DNA of 64,000 bases from Phaeoceros laevis. Its lineage: Eukaryota; Anthocerotophyta; Anthocerotopsida; Notothyladales. The DNA lies in the NCBI GenBank assembly GCA_049999765.1, contig JBNGIQ010006694.1, positions 1 through 64,000 of the forward strand, read 5' to 3'. Below are positions 1-11,659 of this stretch, piece by piece (position 1 is the stretch's first letter; every line of letters starts with the position of its first letter). The position numbers and the translations under genes are program-made. The notes under the pieces are model-generated. The model was given only the letters and a program-made list of their open reading frames with translations. It did not search any database and had not been told where the DNA came from.

Positions 1-2
1 CT

Positions 3-1733
3 CCCGAGGACATCAGCCTGCTCTTTGACCGGTACGCGGAGCACGGGGGGCTCACGCCGGAGGGATTGCAGAAGTTCCTGGCGGAGGTTCAGGAGGAGAA
101 TGTGACGGTGGAGGAGGCGCAGAAGCTGATGAACACGTTTCCGGTGCACCTGCTAAAGCTGCATTCCCATAGCTGGAGCAAGGATGCGTTTCTGCAGTTC
201 CTGCTCAACCCGCAGCTCAACGGAGCCTACAACAAGGCTGTGCACCACGACATGACCCTGCCGCTCTCTCATTACTTCATCTTCACCGGCCACAATTCGT
301 ACCTCACTGGCAACCAGCTCAACAGCGATTGCAGCGAGGTTCCCATCATCAAGGCCCTGCAGCGGGGAGTGAGGGTGATCGAGCTGGATCTGTGGCCTAA
401 TGACGATAAGACTGAGGTGCAGGTGCTCCACGGTGGAACCCTCACCAAGCCGGTGGATTTTGCGAAGTGCATCACAGCCATCAAGGAGCACGGCTTCGAT
501 GCATCCGACTACCCCGTGGTGATCACATTCGAGGACCATCTCACCCCGGAGCTGCAGGCCAAGGCCGCGGAGATCACCACCACTATTCTGGGAGACGTGC
601 TGCACATCCCCAAAGAAGATGAGAGTTTCGGGAGCTTCTACAGCCCGGAGCAGCTCCGGCGCAAGATCCTCATCTCCACCAAGCCTCCTAAGGAATACCT
701 GGAGGCAAGCACGGAGGACTCCAAACCCGAGAAGCCAGCGGCTAAGAATGGGAAGGCCAACGGTCATGGCAAGGATGAGGACGAGGAGGCGTGGGGTGAG
801 GAGGTGCCAGATTACGATGAGGAAGCTGTGGAAGGGGAGAAGCCCCCGGAATCCTCATTGATTAGCACAGTGGAGGAGGATACGCAAATAGAGCAGGTGG
901 CTCTCCCTGCTTACAAGCACATCATCAGCATCCGTGCGGGAAAGCCCAAGGGGGGGTCCATGGTGGATGCCTTGAGCGTGGATGGGCAGGTGAGGAGAGT
1001 GAGCTTGAGTGAGCCACAGCTGGAGAAGGCAACCAAGGATTACGCGCCATTGGTGATCAAGTTCACTCAGAAGAACATGCTCCGGATCTACCCCAAGGGT
1101 ATGCGATTCGACTCCTCCAACTACAACCCGCTCGTCTCCTGGACGCATGGCGCCCAGATGGTGGCATTCAACATGCAGGGTTACGGTCGCCCCTTGTGGC
1201 TTGTGCACGGCTTCTTCCGTGCCAATGGGGGTTGCGGGTATGTGAAGAAGCCCGACTTCCTTCTTTCTCCCACTGGATGGAACCCGCGGATTCGTGTCCC
1301 ACCCAAGCAACTCCTCAAGGTCAAGGTGTACCTGGGGACGGGCTGGTACGAGAAGTTCGGCCGCACTCACTTCGACAGCTACTCACCACCAGACTTCTAC
1401 ACCCGCATAGGCATCGCCGGCGTCAAGGGTGATACACGGATGCAGAAGACGAAGACAATAGAGGACGACTGGCTGCCTAGATGGGAAGAAGAATTTGAGA
1501 TGCCCCTCTCTGTCCCCGAGCTGGCCGTTTTGCGGGTGGAGGTCCACGAGTATGATATGTCTGACAAGGACGACTTTGCAGGCCAGACATGCATTCCAGT
1601 GGCAGAGCTCAAACCTGGCTTTCGAGCTGTGCAGCTCTACGACAAGAAGGGGTTTGAGCTTACAGGAGTAAAGCTTCTGGTGCGCATCCAGTTCGTCCAC
1701 CCTGGGCTGCCTGTCTCGTCAGCTGCCACTTAG
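3..1733 (+). CDS. Phosphoinositide-specific phospholipase C, plant type (5' end missing)
   Basis: The enzyme hydrolyses PIP2/PIP at the plasma membrane to inositol phosphates and diacylglycerol in Ca2+-dependent signalling. The frame is open from base 3, so the gene continues upstream of the window. In order it shows the end of the EF-hand-like region (PEDISLLFDRYAEHG), the X domain with catalytic histidines in GHNSYLTGNQ (about 287-315) and VLHGGTLT (about 423-446), the acidic ELDLWPND, a variable acidic X/Y linker (about 700-900), the Y domain (FTQKNMLRIYPKGMR to GGCGYVKKP) and a C-terminal C2 domain (LLKVKVYLGTGWYEKF to LVRIQFV). The stop is TAG at 1731-1733. No intron interrupts these 1.73 kb, whereas flowering-plant PLC genes usually have several. 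The catalytic residues look intact, so the protein is probably active. Confidence 0.95.
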   Translation, partial: PEDISLLFDRYAEHGGLTPEGLQKFLAEVQEENVTVEEAQKLMNTFPVHLLKLHSHSWSKDAFLQFLLNPQLNGAYNKAVHHDMTLPLSHYFIFTGHNSYLTGNQLNSDCSEVPIIKALQRGVRVIELDLWPNDDKTEVQVLHGGTLTKPVDFAKCITAIKEHGFDASDYPVVITFEDHLTPELQAKAAEITTTILGDVLHIPKEDESFGSFYSPEQLRRKILISTKPPKEYLEASTEDSKPEKPAAKNGKANGHGKDEDEEAWGEEVPDYDEEAVEGEKPPESSLISTVEEDTQIEQVALPAYKHIISIRAGKPKGGSMVDALSVDGQVRRVSLSEPQLEKATKDYAPLVIKFTQKNMLRIYPKGMRFDSSNYNPLVSWTHGAQMVAFNMQGYGRPLWLVHGFFRANGGCGYVKKPDFLLSPTGWNPRIRVPPKQLLKVKVYLGTGWYEKFGRTHFDSYSPPDFYTRIGIAGVKGDTRMQKTKTIEDDWLPRWEEEFEMPLSVPELAVLRVEVHEYDMSDKDDFAGQTCIPVAELKPGFRAVQLYDKKGFELTGVKLLVRIQFVHPGLPVSSAAT

Positions 1734-2724
1734 GCTAGACAGTCCGTTATTTCACCATATATGTCGTGCTGTAGCATAGCATCTTCTCTCCGAAGTTTGT
1801 AGATAGGCACTCGTCTCCTTAATTATTGAGTTTGCTCCAGGAGGAGCCTTCAATCACAAGTAGTCTAGTCTCAAGTGAAAGGAAGCTGACAGTCTTGGCA
1901 AGGAGGCACATGGATGGTTTGAGGCATTGGATTGGCCTGGTAGGAGTGACCTCTAATTTTAATAAGCTGAAGACTCAACAGGACCAAGTAGCTTGAGTGT
2001 ATAGCTGGCCTAGACTAGTAGGACCAATCATGACCTGGTCAACAGATTTAACAGGCTTCAAATGCGTAGAGAAATAGTTGCCGTATTTTCCAATGGTTTG
2101 CAAAGAGGTGATCGGGCTTCTGTTACTTCCTGTTGAGCATACCTGCTCTGGAGTTGTCAATGATACAACCCAAATTAGTACAGTAGCTTCAGTTATTACC
2201 GAACAAGTGGGCCTGTAGTTGAATCCGACAAAAATTGAAGTTCATGATGTAAACGAATATCCCCCGCGGAATCCACAAATCTGACAGGCATTAGGAAGTA
2301 GCAATGTTGCATTCCGTCATACTGTTAGACGTCTCACCAAGAATTACACAGTTCAGCGTTGGTTTAGTGTAGTGTAATGCTTGGGGTTGCTTCGTCACCT
2401 CCGAGTGAGGCCTGGTGACAAGTAGTTTACACCCAAAAAAATCGAAGGACTCTTGCTAGGGCTCCGCATCCTCAATGCATCAGCACGTAATAAAGCTCAT
2501 CCTAGCAAAAGCTCAGTTATCATTCTGGTCAATGGGACCATGGGGGGACTGCAAAACATTCCCTTGTACCTTATATGCTATACAAAACCACCTCTGACCA
2601 TCAGATCCCACGGAGTGTGATGCTTTTTAAACGCTAGATGTCCCTCCAGGCCTAGGGGTGCGCCTGACCCCTGGATTCCCAAAAGATGATAAGAGAACAA
2701 TGTACAAAGCACTTGAGACTTGAG
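1734..2724. other. Intergenic / 3' flanks between convergent PLC and C5-desaturase genes
   Basis: This is about 990 bases of moderately AT-rich sequence with no reading frame I can relate to a family. It must hold the 3' UTRs of the two convergent genes. I see no structured repeat or RNA gene. Confidence 0.6.
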
Positions 2725-3778
2725 TCATAAAGCCTTCGACTTCCTATCCGAAGGATCACGGAGGGTTCCAAACATCCAGTCCATCCAGACGGTATAATGA
2801 CCATAGTTGTGCTTGTAAGTTGTATGATGGATGGTGTGATAGCCTGCACCCATTACTCCCCACACCTGACCATCTATACAGTCGTGAATGTTGGTCGTCC
2901 ATATGGCTTCCAGAAACAGCAGCACCACATGGGTAGAGAGATGCATGGGCACAATAAAAAGGGCCATCACATGTGGAGCAGCCTGTAATATGCCATCCAA
3001 GGGATGAAATGCCAAACCTGTTTACAATTTTCACTCGTCAGCCCTGGGAAGGGCAGCTGAAGATTTGAACGACAAGATAGTTTCTGCCAAACTGAAAGCG
3101 TTGCACAGAAACGAGAAATACCTGCAAACGGTGAAAGCGTGTCTTGCTTGTTGTAGATATGATGAGTTGCATGCAGACTTTTGTAAAGAGGCCGTATGTC
3201 ATGCAAACCTCTGTGCATCCAGTAAATTCCGAACTCCACAATGATCATGTAAATTGCAAAGAACAGCAAATACTTGAGTAGCCCAACGTCCTCCATGCGA
3301 GCAAAGCTGCGAGTCCATCCCTGTTCTATCATGTACTCTGAGACCGTGGGTAAGAGCGTATACATTGGCATGGCCTGCATTGTCACATATATCTGCTTGA
3401 GAATGGGCTCTTTCCCAGGAATGCCACCTGCACCAGAATAGAACATGTTCCTAGATCAAACATGGATAGCCGATAAGCAGCTTGAGCACAAAGACATACA
3501 CAGAGGCTGAACATCCCGAAAAGCAGGACCGGCAACTGACCGGTAGGGAAGAACCTTTCTCCTTTCAGGTAGTAGACATAGAAACACCATAGGCCTCCCG
3601 TTGCAAGGTAGACGAAGATGCCAGCAATGTAATTGCGCAACCATGTCTCCAACAAATGCGGCAAAGCTTCCCGCCATTTCGCACGCACCAAAGGGCCAAG
3701 AACTAGATCATTGTACCACTGCGTCTCGTCCACAAACAGAGCCAAGTAATCCGGACTGCCTGGGGTGAGGAAAGCCAT
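2725..3778 (-). CDS. Delta7-sterol C5(6)-desaturase (STE1/DWF7 type)
   Basis: The enzyme introduces the C5 double bond in ER sterol biosynthesis, upstream of brassinosteroids where these exist. Three exons join in frame: 3778-3541, 3427-3122 and 3017-2725, giving 278 residues, the usual family length (about 280). Introns are 113 and 104 bp with GT-AG ends. The fatty-acid hydroxylase iron-binding histidine boxes are present: HRGLH, HATHH and [15 protein letters not shown]. Hydrophobic segments (for example [19 protein letters not shown]) fit a polytopic ER membrane protein. The start is the ATG at 3776-3778, which gives the conserved VDETQWYN N-terminus. The PLC gene upstream in the window is convergent with it. 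Confidence 0.95.
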
Positions 3779-6700
3779 TGCACTTCCAATAGGGTGACAC
3801 CATGTGGTGAGGAATTTTCAGAAACCGGAATGTAACGACGACACAAGCATGGTGGAAAGACCTAGGGTTTTAGACCTCTCCGGGCCCTACCTCTCCTCGC
3901 AAGGCTGAAGTGGATTTCAGTTTTGCCTCGTGATGTACCGAAGGCTACTATTCGTTTCGGAAACACGCAAGGCGGCTTCACGAATCAGGTGGGCAGTGCC
4001 TGGGATGCGCGTGCTAGTCCAGCATTGTTGCGCCGATGCTGGACCGCTTTTTGTTTAGCGGTTGAGGAGTTGTGAGTTCCTGATTTCCTGTGAGATGGGT
4101 GTAGGTTTTTCAAGCTGCAATTCTCAGGCGAGATTTTGGACAGATGGTCTAGGGTGGAGAACAAGATGCTTTGCAGGGGATTTGTATCCTCACACATGAC
4201 TCCAGGTCTGGGCGAGTAGTGTGAAGCGTCACCGGATTGGACTCCGTTATTGAAAGACCTCCTGTGAGGGCGCGGAAGGATGTCTGGCAAGGGGTCATTC
4301 CTTGCTCGTGTGATGCAGTATGTGGTGAACGAGTTGCTGGTGGATCGACTGGCGAACAAGTACACTCTTGTCCTCTAGCTCACTGTTTTGTTTTCATCGT
4401 GCCTTCAAATAGTTGCGTTGTACTTGTTGATGGCAAGTCTGAGCACTGTACTTGAACGTGGCTGACTTTGCAGTCCTTCCTTTCAACGGTTTGCTGTCCG
4501 ATCGTCGAAGAAGATTGAAGAGCTGAGTCAGAAAGGTCTGCTATAAAGCTTCAGGTTGTTTTCTGTTTGTGAGGTTGTGCAAACTGGAGGGAGTTAGCTT
4601 GCTGCACATTCAACGTCATAGACATCGAAACTTCGTTAATCCAAGAGCTCGTCCAGGTCAGGAAACGAAGGAAGAGGTGGCTGATCAACTGAGACAAATC
4701 ACCGAGCGTGTCAGGACAGAGGTTTGTTGACTGTTTTGCGAATATACGATCGACACATCTCTATTTTATGTTCTATTTAGCGTGCTTCGCCGGTCTTGCA
4801 GGTGTCTAAGAGCTTGAAGGATTTTGACAAACGTGCTTGAGATGCACTACTTGAGTTCAGTTGGGGAGTCTCAGAGAGGAACTATTGACCAGTCTTTTCC
4901 ACGAAACTCTTAGCAGCTGGTTCAGGTTGTGGTTAAGTTTGAGCCCTGCCAGCCGACAGTCGTTCGAAGCATTCCTCCAGTGTGTCAGGGCGGAAACCAA
5001 AATACGCGGCAGTGTATGGTGTATGTTTTGACTGTGGTCTGTCTATCGACACTTTACAACTCGCAGTAATTTTACACCTCGTAATAATCCCGGTTTGCAG
5101 CAATAAATACTTCGGTTTTCTCTTTTTAATCTGCAGATATAGGTACCGTCTATGACTAAAGACTCTTCTGACGTGCCTTGCATTGGACCTATTCGCATTA
5201 CCAGCACTTTTCACCTCCTGCACCCACACCAGATAGCAAGACGAGAACAGCGGGAGGACGGACCGAAGGACAGTTTTTCCATAAGTAAACAAAGAACCAC
5301 AGACCTTACGCCGAATCCTGCTGCGAAAGGCTTTGTCAGCATTAAAGTCCCGTCCAATGGGTTTCTTTCGAGGTAAAGGGGAAAGGCAACGACTGTGAGG
5401 TGAACTTCTTGGTCTGCACACGACGACTTAGCCTGAAGTTTGGGAACGATGGAGCAAACACGGACATCCTAAAGAGCACAAGGTTACCTTTCTGTCCAGC
5501 CTTTCACTGCTGACAACGTGCTTAAGTTTGTGATCTTTTCGACCTTTTTAGCAACTATGTCTGCTTGCTCCTTCAAAATCCAGGCAGGCTGACCCTTTCG
5601 CTGCTGAATATCAGTCCACTGTCCCCACCCTGGCAAACTTACAGTGCCTTCTGTTGAACAGTAATTCTACACCAACTGTACTTGCTTTTGCTTCCTGAAA
5701 TTCTGCTTCCGCATCATCTCAAGCAAAAGCTAGCCTGATCAACTCTTGCTGCAACAGCGACCCGTTCACTGTTGTGCAGTGGTGGTCATCCCCATCTTCA
5801 CTGATGAAGGCACTTCGCCATTCTCTTTCCCATGGGTAGAGACAGCTGGATCAGAGGCCACATTGTCATAAGAGTTTGAAAGAAGACTTTGAAGTCTTTC
5901 CTTAACCATAATTCTGCTTTTGTGAAGTGGCCAGAGAGACTTGGAAAGCTTTTGTACGCACCAGCCCTGTAGTTTCTGAACTCCCTGACGAATTCCTCAG
6001 GCCCTTAGCCTGACCCCTATTCACCGGCACGTTTCCAGAGAACAGCCTACTGTACTGTACTGAGTCCATGAAAATACTGTATGTCCATTTGAAATTGTGT
6101 ACACTCTTTGTTTTCATGTCTAGCTGCTTTCTTGAGCCTTTCTGAGAGCGTAGAAACTACATCGATGATACCTGAGGCCTCTGTGACCAGCATCACGGTT
6201 CACCTATAAACAGTCATTTGAGGGTCAGTTATGAAAATGTCAAACTGGTGAAGGTTGACATAGTTGCTATGTACTTGAGCGTTGCATTGCCAAGCAGAGA
6301 ACTGGGGCGGCCTAATGAGAAATGGCCTGGTGAGGCTGTACAGAGAGGACAAGAAAGGATGCTTGCCTGTGAGATCCAGATTCCACACAACAGCTTCTTC
6401 AGTGTGGTCGACTTCATTGATTGCTTGTTTCTTTTCGTACGAGCTACCATAGTTGGAGACTCGTCTTCATCCTCATCACTTTCTGAACCTCCTTCACTAG
6501 CAGTGCCTCTGTTGAAAAGAATGTCATCCTCCTGATGAGGTGAGATCTCAAGGATAATTTCCGGGAACTTCCAAAAACCAGCTTCCCAGCATGGGAACCT
6601 TCTCCAGTTGTCCTATCCTTACCATTTTCAAGCGCAGCATCATCGTCCTCAGCTGCCTCCAGGTGCTTCAAGAGAGCTGCTGCGGTATCTTGTGCTTCTT

Positions 6701-7171
6701 TCTACTTCTTTTCGAGCGCCCATGCCTGTTATGCGAGATGATGTGAAAACGGTGAGAGTAAATGGATCTGATTGGTTGGATAAATGCATCCGCAGACAGC
6801 AATGCTCTCAGCGTGGTTAAAAAAACATTATCATCAGCACTTGCATGAGAGCTGGGGGTTCTTACAATGAAAGGTAGAGCAAACAAGCCAGTAGTAGGGA
6901 TACCAGCCTCCTCGTCTCCCTCTAGAGCATTCGAAGTAACTACCTTGGCTGTCATGAGGAGCTTTGTCTTTGATGACCCTCCACATGCACGATGGGCCTG
7001 TTGACTGACACCATCGACATCATCTTCTCTATCACTAGACTCCTTACTGCTGCTCAGATTTGCAGAATGTATTTTTTGGTGAGGGAAGCATGAGCCGGCA
7101 TACGGCGAATGATTATTGATTCCTGCAGACAACATGAGCATTCCTCCCCACCTGTCGAACACGAAAGATTC

Positions 7172-7206
7172 ACTAAACCCTAAACCCTGAACGAAGCCCT
7201 AAACCC
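7172..7206. repeat. Interstitial plant telomere-like / telo-box cluster
   Basis: Three CCCTAAA-type units occur within about 35 bases (taaaccctaaaccctg, then ccctaaaccc). This is the plant telomere unit and also the telo-box (AAACCCTAA) found near promoters of translation-related plant genes. No gene next to it is recognised, so its role is unknown. Confidence 0.6.
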
Positions 7207-7757
7207 AAAGGCTTCAAATACCTGGGACAACACCTCAAAGGTCAGTTCCTCAGGCGCCTGTTTGAACCTGAGCCGCTCTCGAGTTCTTCGCATGTCCTGT
7301 GAGTCTGTGAGTTGAGATCTTGGTGCATCCTCGGAAGTTGTTGTAGGTGTTGCTAGTGTCTGTACATCGGATGATGAACGATACAGCAATCTTAGGACAC
7401 CTTCGGACACAGTTTGACAATGCTGTGGATGAGAGGAAAACTGTTTCTGACGATGATACCAAAGTCGGTTCCCCCGTTTCCGTCGCGGTGTTTGCCTGCG
7501 TCTTTGTTCTTGAATACGTGGTACTCTCTTGTGATGATCAGACATAACTTTCGTTCTACTGAATGCCACGAGCAATGTGGAAGAATTATGGAGACCTGAA
7601 CTGAAGAGAGTACCTGTTGCCTGGCATCTCGTGGCAGACTAGTTTTCTCTCGAGAGGATGCAGATCCTTGTTGTTGGCAAAAACTGGAGGAGACTTCACA
7701 ATATTGGAAGCATGCCTCAGACGTCCACCGGCATGCCCATGCAGATATTGGACGCTC

Positions 7758-7840
7758 GTTGTTTCCTGGTATAAGAAGTTGTTTCCTGGTATAAGAAGTT
7801 GTTTCCTGGTATAAGACGTTGTTTCCTGGTATAAGAAGTT
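7758..7840. repeat. Tandem repeat, 20-bp unit x 4
   Basis: Four consecutive copies of gttgtttcctggtataagaa are followed by a partial gtt. Only one base differs, in the third copy. The near identity points to recent expansion. No gene around it is recognised. Confidence 0.95.
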
Positions 7841-9900
7841 AGCAGTACTTTTTGTGGAATGGGGTGGGGATTCCTTGCTCCAATTGTTCGGCGTGACCAA
7901 CACCCATGTCGCCGGACAACACCCATGACCTAGGTTGCAGGTCAAGATCCTCAACGAGCGAAAGGTCGTCGGATCAACTCTTGCTGTAACATCTATACAT
8001 TTGTTGTCAAGCAGTGGTGATCATCAGAATCCGAATGAGGTCATTGCACTCTATCTTCCCAATACCCTTCGTGAAATACCATGCCGTCGTGGAACCTCTC
8101 CATTTGCGTATGCAGGCTACATCGATCTGAAGTCAATTTGCTTCCGGACATGAACTTTGCATCTGGAGATCTCGGTCTCGGTCGTTATGGATTAGGTGGG
8201 GGTGAATTCGCAACTAGTAGCTGCTACTGGCCATTTTCCATTTTCCAGCTAACTGGCCCAAAAACTGACCCATGAAAAGGCTCCACATACTCCAAGGCTG
8301 ACTGGATCTCTGCCCTTATGTCTTTTCAAGTTCACCAAAACCCTACCCAAAAACGGCACCTCCATTAACAACGGCCCTATGCGTGGGACAAAGCTCCGCC
8401 TCGTTCTTGATCTGCGGCCGGCCCAGCACGCGTATGGCTAGGCCCTCTAAAGTTAATGCGTAATAGATCGTTGATTTTTCACATGATTTGATCTTGACAA
8501 AGCACGGAAGTCACTAGCACGTCACCAACAATTATTGACGTGAGACTTATGTTGTATTTACCTTTCTATGACATAGAATGGGAAGCCTTATCTCAACCAG
8601 GCATGTGCAAATCTCGTGTTAGGCGAGAACACATGCACTCTCCACTTGGTTTTATGTACACATACAATTGTAAACAAGTCAAGATTTGACTGGAGCCGCC
8701 CTTGACCCAGCTCAAGATTATCTGAAGTTTAGAATTACCCAGCACACAATTGGCGAAGCACTGAACAACCACATCACTTTAATCTGACAGGTCAGTGCAT
8801 TTCTTAAATATACTTTCAGCTAGAACGTTCGTTGAGTAGTGTAATATCAGCTGAGGACCAGCTGGGACAACCGGCAACATTTATGACCCCTGAGCTCCCA
8901 TGCCTTAATAAACCTACACTAGCTGAGGCACTAAGCGTCCTTTTCTAGTTCACAAATCTCCTTGCTCTGCAACGCTCTCTGAATACCACAATTTTATTCT
9001 CCCTTTCCTTGCTCACCTCCTCCCACTTGCACACTTTAGGTAGCAATTGAACTATAAGACCTGCACAGTGGCGTTTCTTGGGATGACTCAGCTTGCAACG
9101 CAAAAGCTGGAACTTGGAGACAATGTCTTGCTGCTGCATACGTTTTGTGCTTACTATTTGGCTTACTTTCATTCATACTGCCTGAGCTTATGATAGAAAG
9201 GCGATTGTAGGGATAGAAGAACAGTCTTCTTGTAGCTGCAAAGGCATTGGGTAGCAAAGGACAAACAATGTGGACATGAGAAACTATGAGTCAGATCGCC
9301 ATCTTGCACGAGTCACAAAGGGGAGGGCTTGCTAGGGAGCTTTCTAGAAACCCTTGCAAGGAGTCCATTGACACTCATGAGGAGTGGAGGAGACATGGCT
9401 CACCACCATGTGCCCAATGTGACTTTGTTGAACTTGCAAATGTTGATTGGTAAACTACGATTGCAGTTTTGAGCAAGTATAGAAAGCTGGTAAGGTTTCC
9501 CTGCCAAGTACAACGTAGGAACAAGTTTTGATTAGAACTTTGAGTCGGGAAAGTGCATGATTGAATATCTGACTGCTTGATTGGAGTGAGAAAAAACGTG
9601 TCACAAAGCATGCAGCGCTATTGCCCAGACGGGGTAATGGACAACACGAGACATGTGGTCCTACAGCCCATGAAAATGATGAAATGATTGCAATCGCCTA
9701 CTGCTGAGAAAACCTGGTGAAAGGTAGACCTACCGTCGCATTTTTTCGTTGTTACAGCATGTGGAAAGGGCCACCGAGACCTTGGTTACTCTGCTGTTCA
9801 CGCTAGAAGTGCATCAATCTTCTAAGGTTTGCGGCCACCATGTCTGTCCTTGGTCCAAGGTACCTAGGTCCCTACCACAGGGCAAATGCACATCACTCCT

Positions 9901-9928
9901 GGTCAGATGATTTTGGTCAGATGATTTT
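9901..9928. repeat. 14-bp tandem duplication
   Basis: Two direct copies of ggtcagatgatttt stand next to each other. No function is evident. Confidence 0.8.
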
Positions 9929-10538
9929 GGCAACTGTATCTGTGTATGAACGCAAACACACCTACACGCATATTAAGGTCATGGTTATGGAGGCTATGCA
10001 TGTAAGTGAATACTTGCACCATATTCTATTAGCTTATGAGTTGTCTACAAATTTATAGTATTGATAATCAATCTTGAATCCATCAATTAATGTACACTTT
10101 GCTAGTTGGCAATAATGGATGAAGTAGCCTATGTTCCAAGCAAAAGCAAAACATGTTGTTAAGATGAAATTTAGAAACATTTATGAGTGGAACTCTCTGG
10201 AAGCATAGAAGCATGTTGAAGAAGTATCTAGCTACTCTTTGGGGATAGTATTGATTATATTCCTTGGATTTAAAGAGAATATTGTCTGCGAATATATATT
10301 AGGTTCGTAAAAAGTCATAAGCAGTTTATCCATATTCTAGTTTTATACCTTTAGTGAGTTTCTAACCTTGTATAATTGTATTCGATGAGGTATAGGAGAG
10401 CTACAAGCTTAGTATGCTTGCTAGAACCCGGAAATTCATAGGTGACAAAACACCTTGTTGTTTTCTTATCACGTTGTACTAATTATCTATGTATTTATGA
10501 TATATTTGTCAAGGATGCATTTCAAATGTGGCAGCCTC

Positions 10539-10934
10539 ATGAAGATTTTGTTGTTATCAATTTTAGGACAACACATCTATGGATATGGAGCTTCCTCACT
10601 TCCAAATACAAATGAAATATATAGGAAATGCAGCGTGAATACCGATGTAAGCTCAGATGTTGCCATCCCTCTCTTAGAAAATTTGATCACTGCAGGACTT
10701 CCAAATTATGGTGGTACACTTCCATTTGTGCAAAAATTAGCAAATGAAAAGGGGTCATATTTCTTCTTTGGGTTGATTAATTGCTTTTCAAATACTTCAA
10801 CTATGAAGAATGAGTTACAATGTCAAACATGTCTGCGAACTCTTGCCTTCGACCTTGTGTACAGACTTTGTCCAGGAGCAAATGCTGCAAACTATCTTGT
10901 AAAGGATTGTTATTTGGAATACTCGTTTTATTAA
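10539..10934 (+). CDS. Secreted single-domain DUF26 (Gnk2/stress-antifung) protein
   Basis: This is a small secreted cysteine-rich protein of the ginkbilobin-2 type, the extracellular module also found in plant cysteine-rich receptor-like kinases. From the ATG at 10539 the product has a signal peptide (MKILLLSILGQHIYGYG) and one DUF26 module. The tail carries the expected CQTCLRTLAFDLVYRLC, PGANAANY and DCYLEYSFY pattern, and the TAA stop lies at 10932-10934. Start codons further upstream in the same frame (10497, 10515) would add a less typical leader. The gene ends 28 bases before an assembly gap. Because the usual receptor-kinase architecture continues after DUF26, the product could be the 5' exon of a larger gene, but the in-frame stop argues for a stand-alone secreted protein. 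Ligand and role cannot be read from sequence. Confidence 0.7.
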   Translation: MKILLLSILGQHIYGYGASSLPNTNEIYRKCSVNTDVSSDVAIPLLENLITAGLPNYGGTLPFVQKLANEKGSYFFFGLINCFSNTSTMKNELQCQTCLRTLAFDLVYRLCPGANAANYLVKDCYLEYSFY

Positions 10935-10962
10935 CCTACAAGGTAACAATCCGGGACCGTGA

Positions 10963-11062
10963 NNNNNNNNNNNNNNNNNNNNNNNNNNNNNNNNNNNNNN
11001 NNNNNNNNNNNNNNNNNNNNNNNNNNNNNNNNNNNNNNNNNNNNNNNNNNNNNNNNNNNNNN
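10963..11062. other. Assembly gap, 100 N
   Basis: Unknown bases, exactly 100 N. The same hexamer ccgtga stands immediately on both sides of the gap. Confidence 1.
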
Positions 11063-11659
11063 CCGTGAGATATTACTGCCATTAGATGGCCTAGTATAGA
11101 GATGTTTTTGAAATAATTTTCCCAAAGTTAGGGTGCTTTTATAATATTCTACTTTGTGGTTAATAAATTTTAGATGTCACTTTGGCCCCTTGTCTTAAGG
11201 CATTTTTAGTGGCCCAACAGGTCTCCTCGACTTGCTTAAATGCGCATGATTGGGCCACGACATGTACTTGCCATCTTTTTTGAGGACATCCTTAACTATG
11301 AGCTTATGGCAAAGCCAATTTGGCTACAAATGGGGACGCAAGCTGTCCTCTAGTGGTTTCCTAGGAGCTGTCATTTAGTCTACAAAAAAATGTATTTGCT
11401 TGGTTGCAGGCTTGCAGCCCCTATATGCAATAATTGCAATTGGATTGCTATCCATCAAAAGAACTGCAGCAGAAATGTTGCAAATCATGCCAAATGTAAT
11501 AGACATTTTGCCTTGAATTAAGATCATTGTTAACTGTGGATGACGTTAGGTGAACTGCAAGCTAACCCATGTACCTTGATTAGTCTCACATGACATGTAT
11601 GCCTCAAAGAGAAGATATACATACATATCTAAGTACAAACAACACACACCTGGTCGCAG
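11063..11659. other. No recognised gene
   Basis: AT-rich sequence after the gap with no supported coding region or repeat. Confidence 0.5.

Larger units (their letters stand above)
3779..10538. other. Long gene-poor stretch with no confidently recognised gene
   Basis: About 6.8 kb contains only short frames. A few minus-strand frames near 5.9-7.6 kb have charged, low-complexity protein-like composition, and one (ending ...APEELTFEVLSQ) finishes at a plausible GT donor near 7223. I could not chain them into a gene or match a family. Local features are listed separately: telomere-like repeats near 7170, a 20-bp tandem repeat at 7758 and a 14-bp duplication at 9901. Decayed transposon sequence or an unrecognised fast-evolving gene are both possible. 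Confidence 0.5.

Noticed and set aside
5902-7575. Possible multi-exon gene on the minus strand
   Set aside because: Frames could not be chained with splice signals and no protein family was recognised; left as unassigned sequence.
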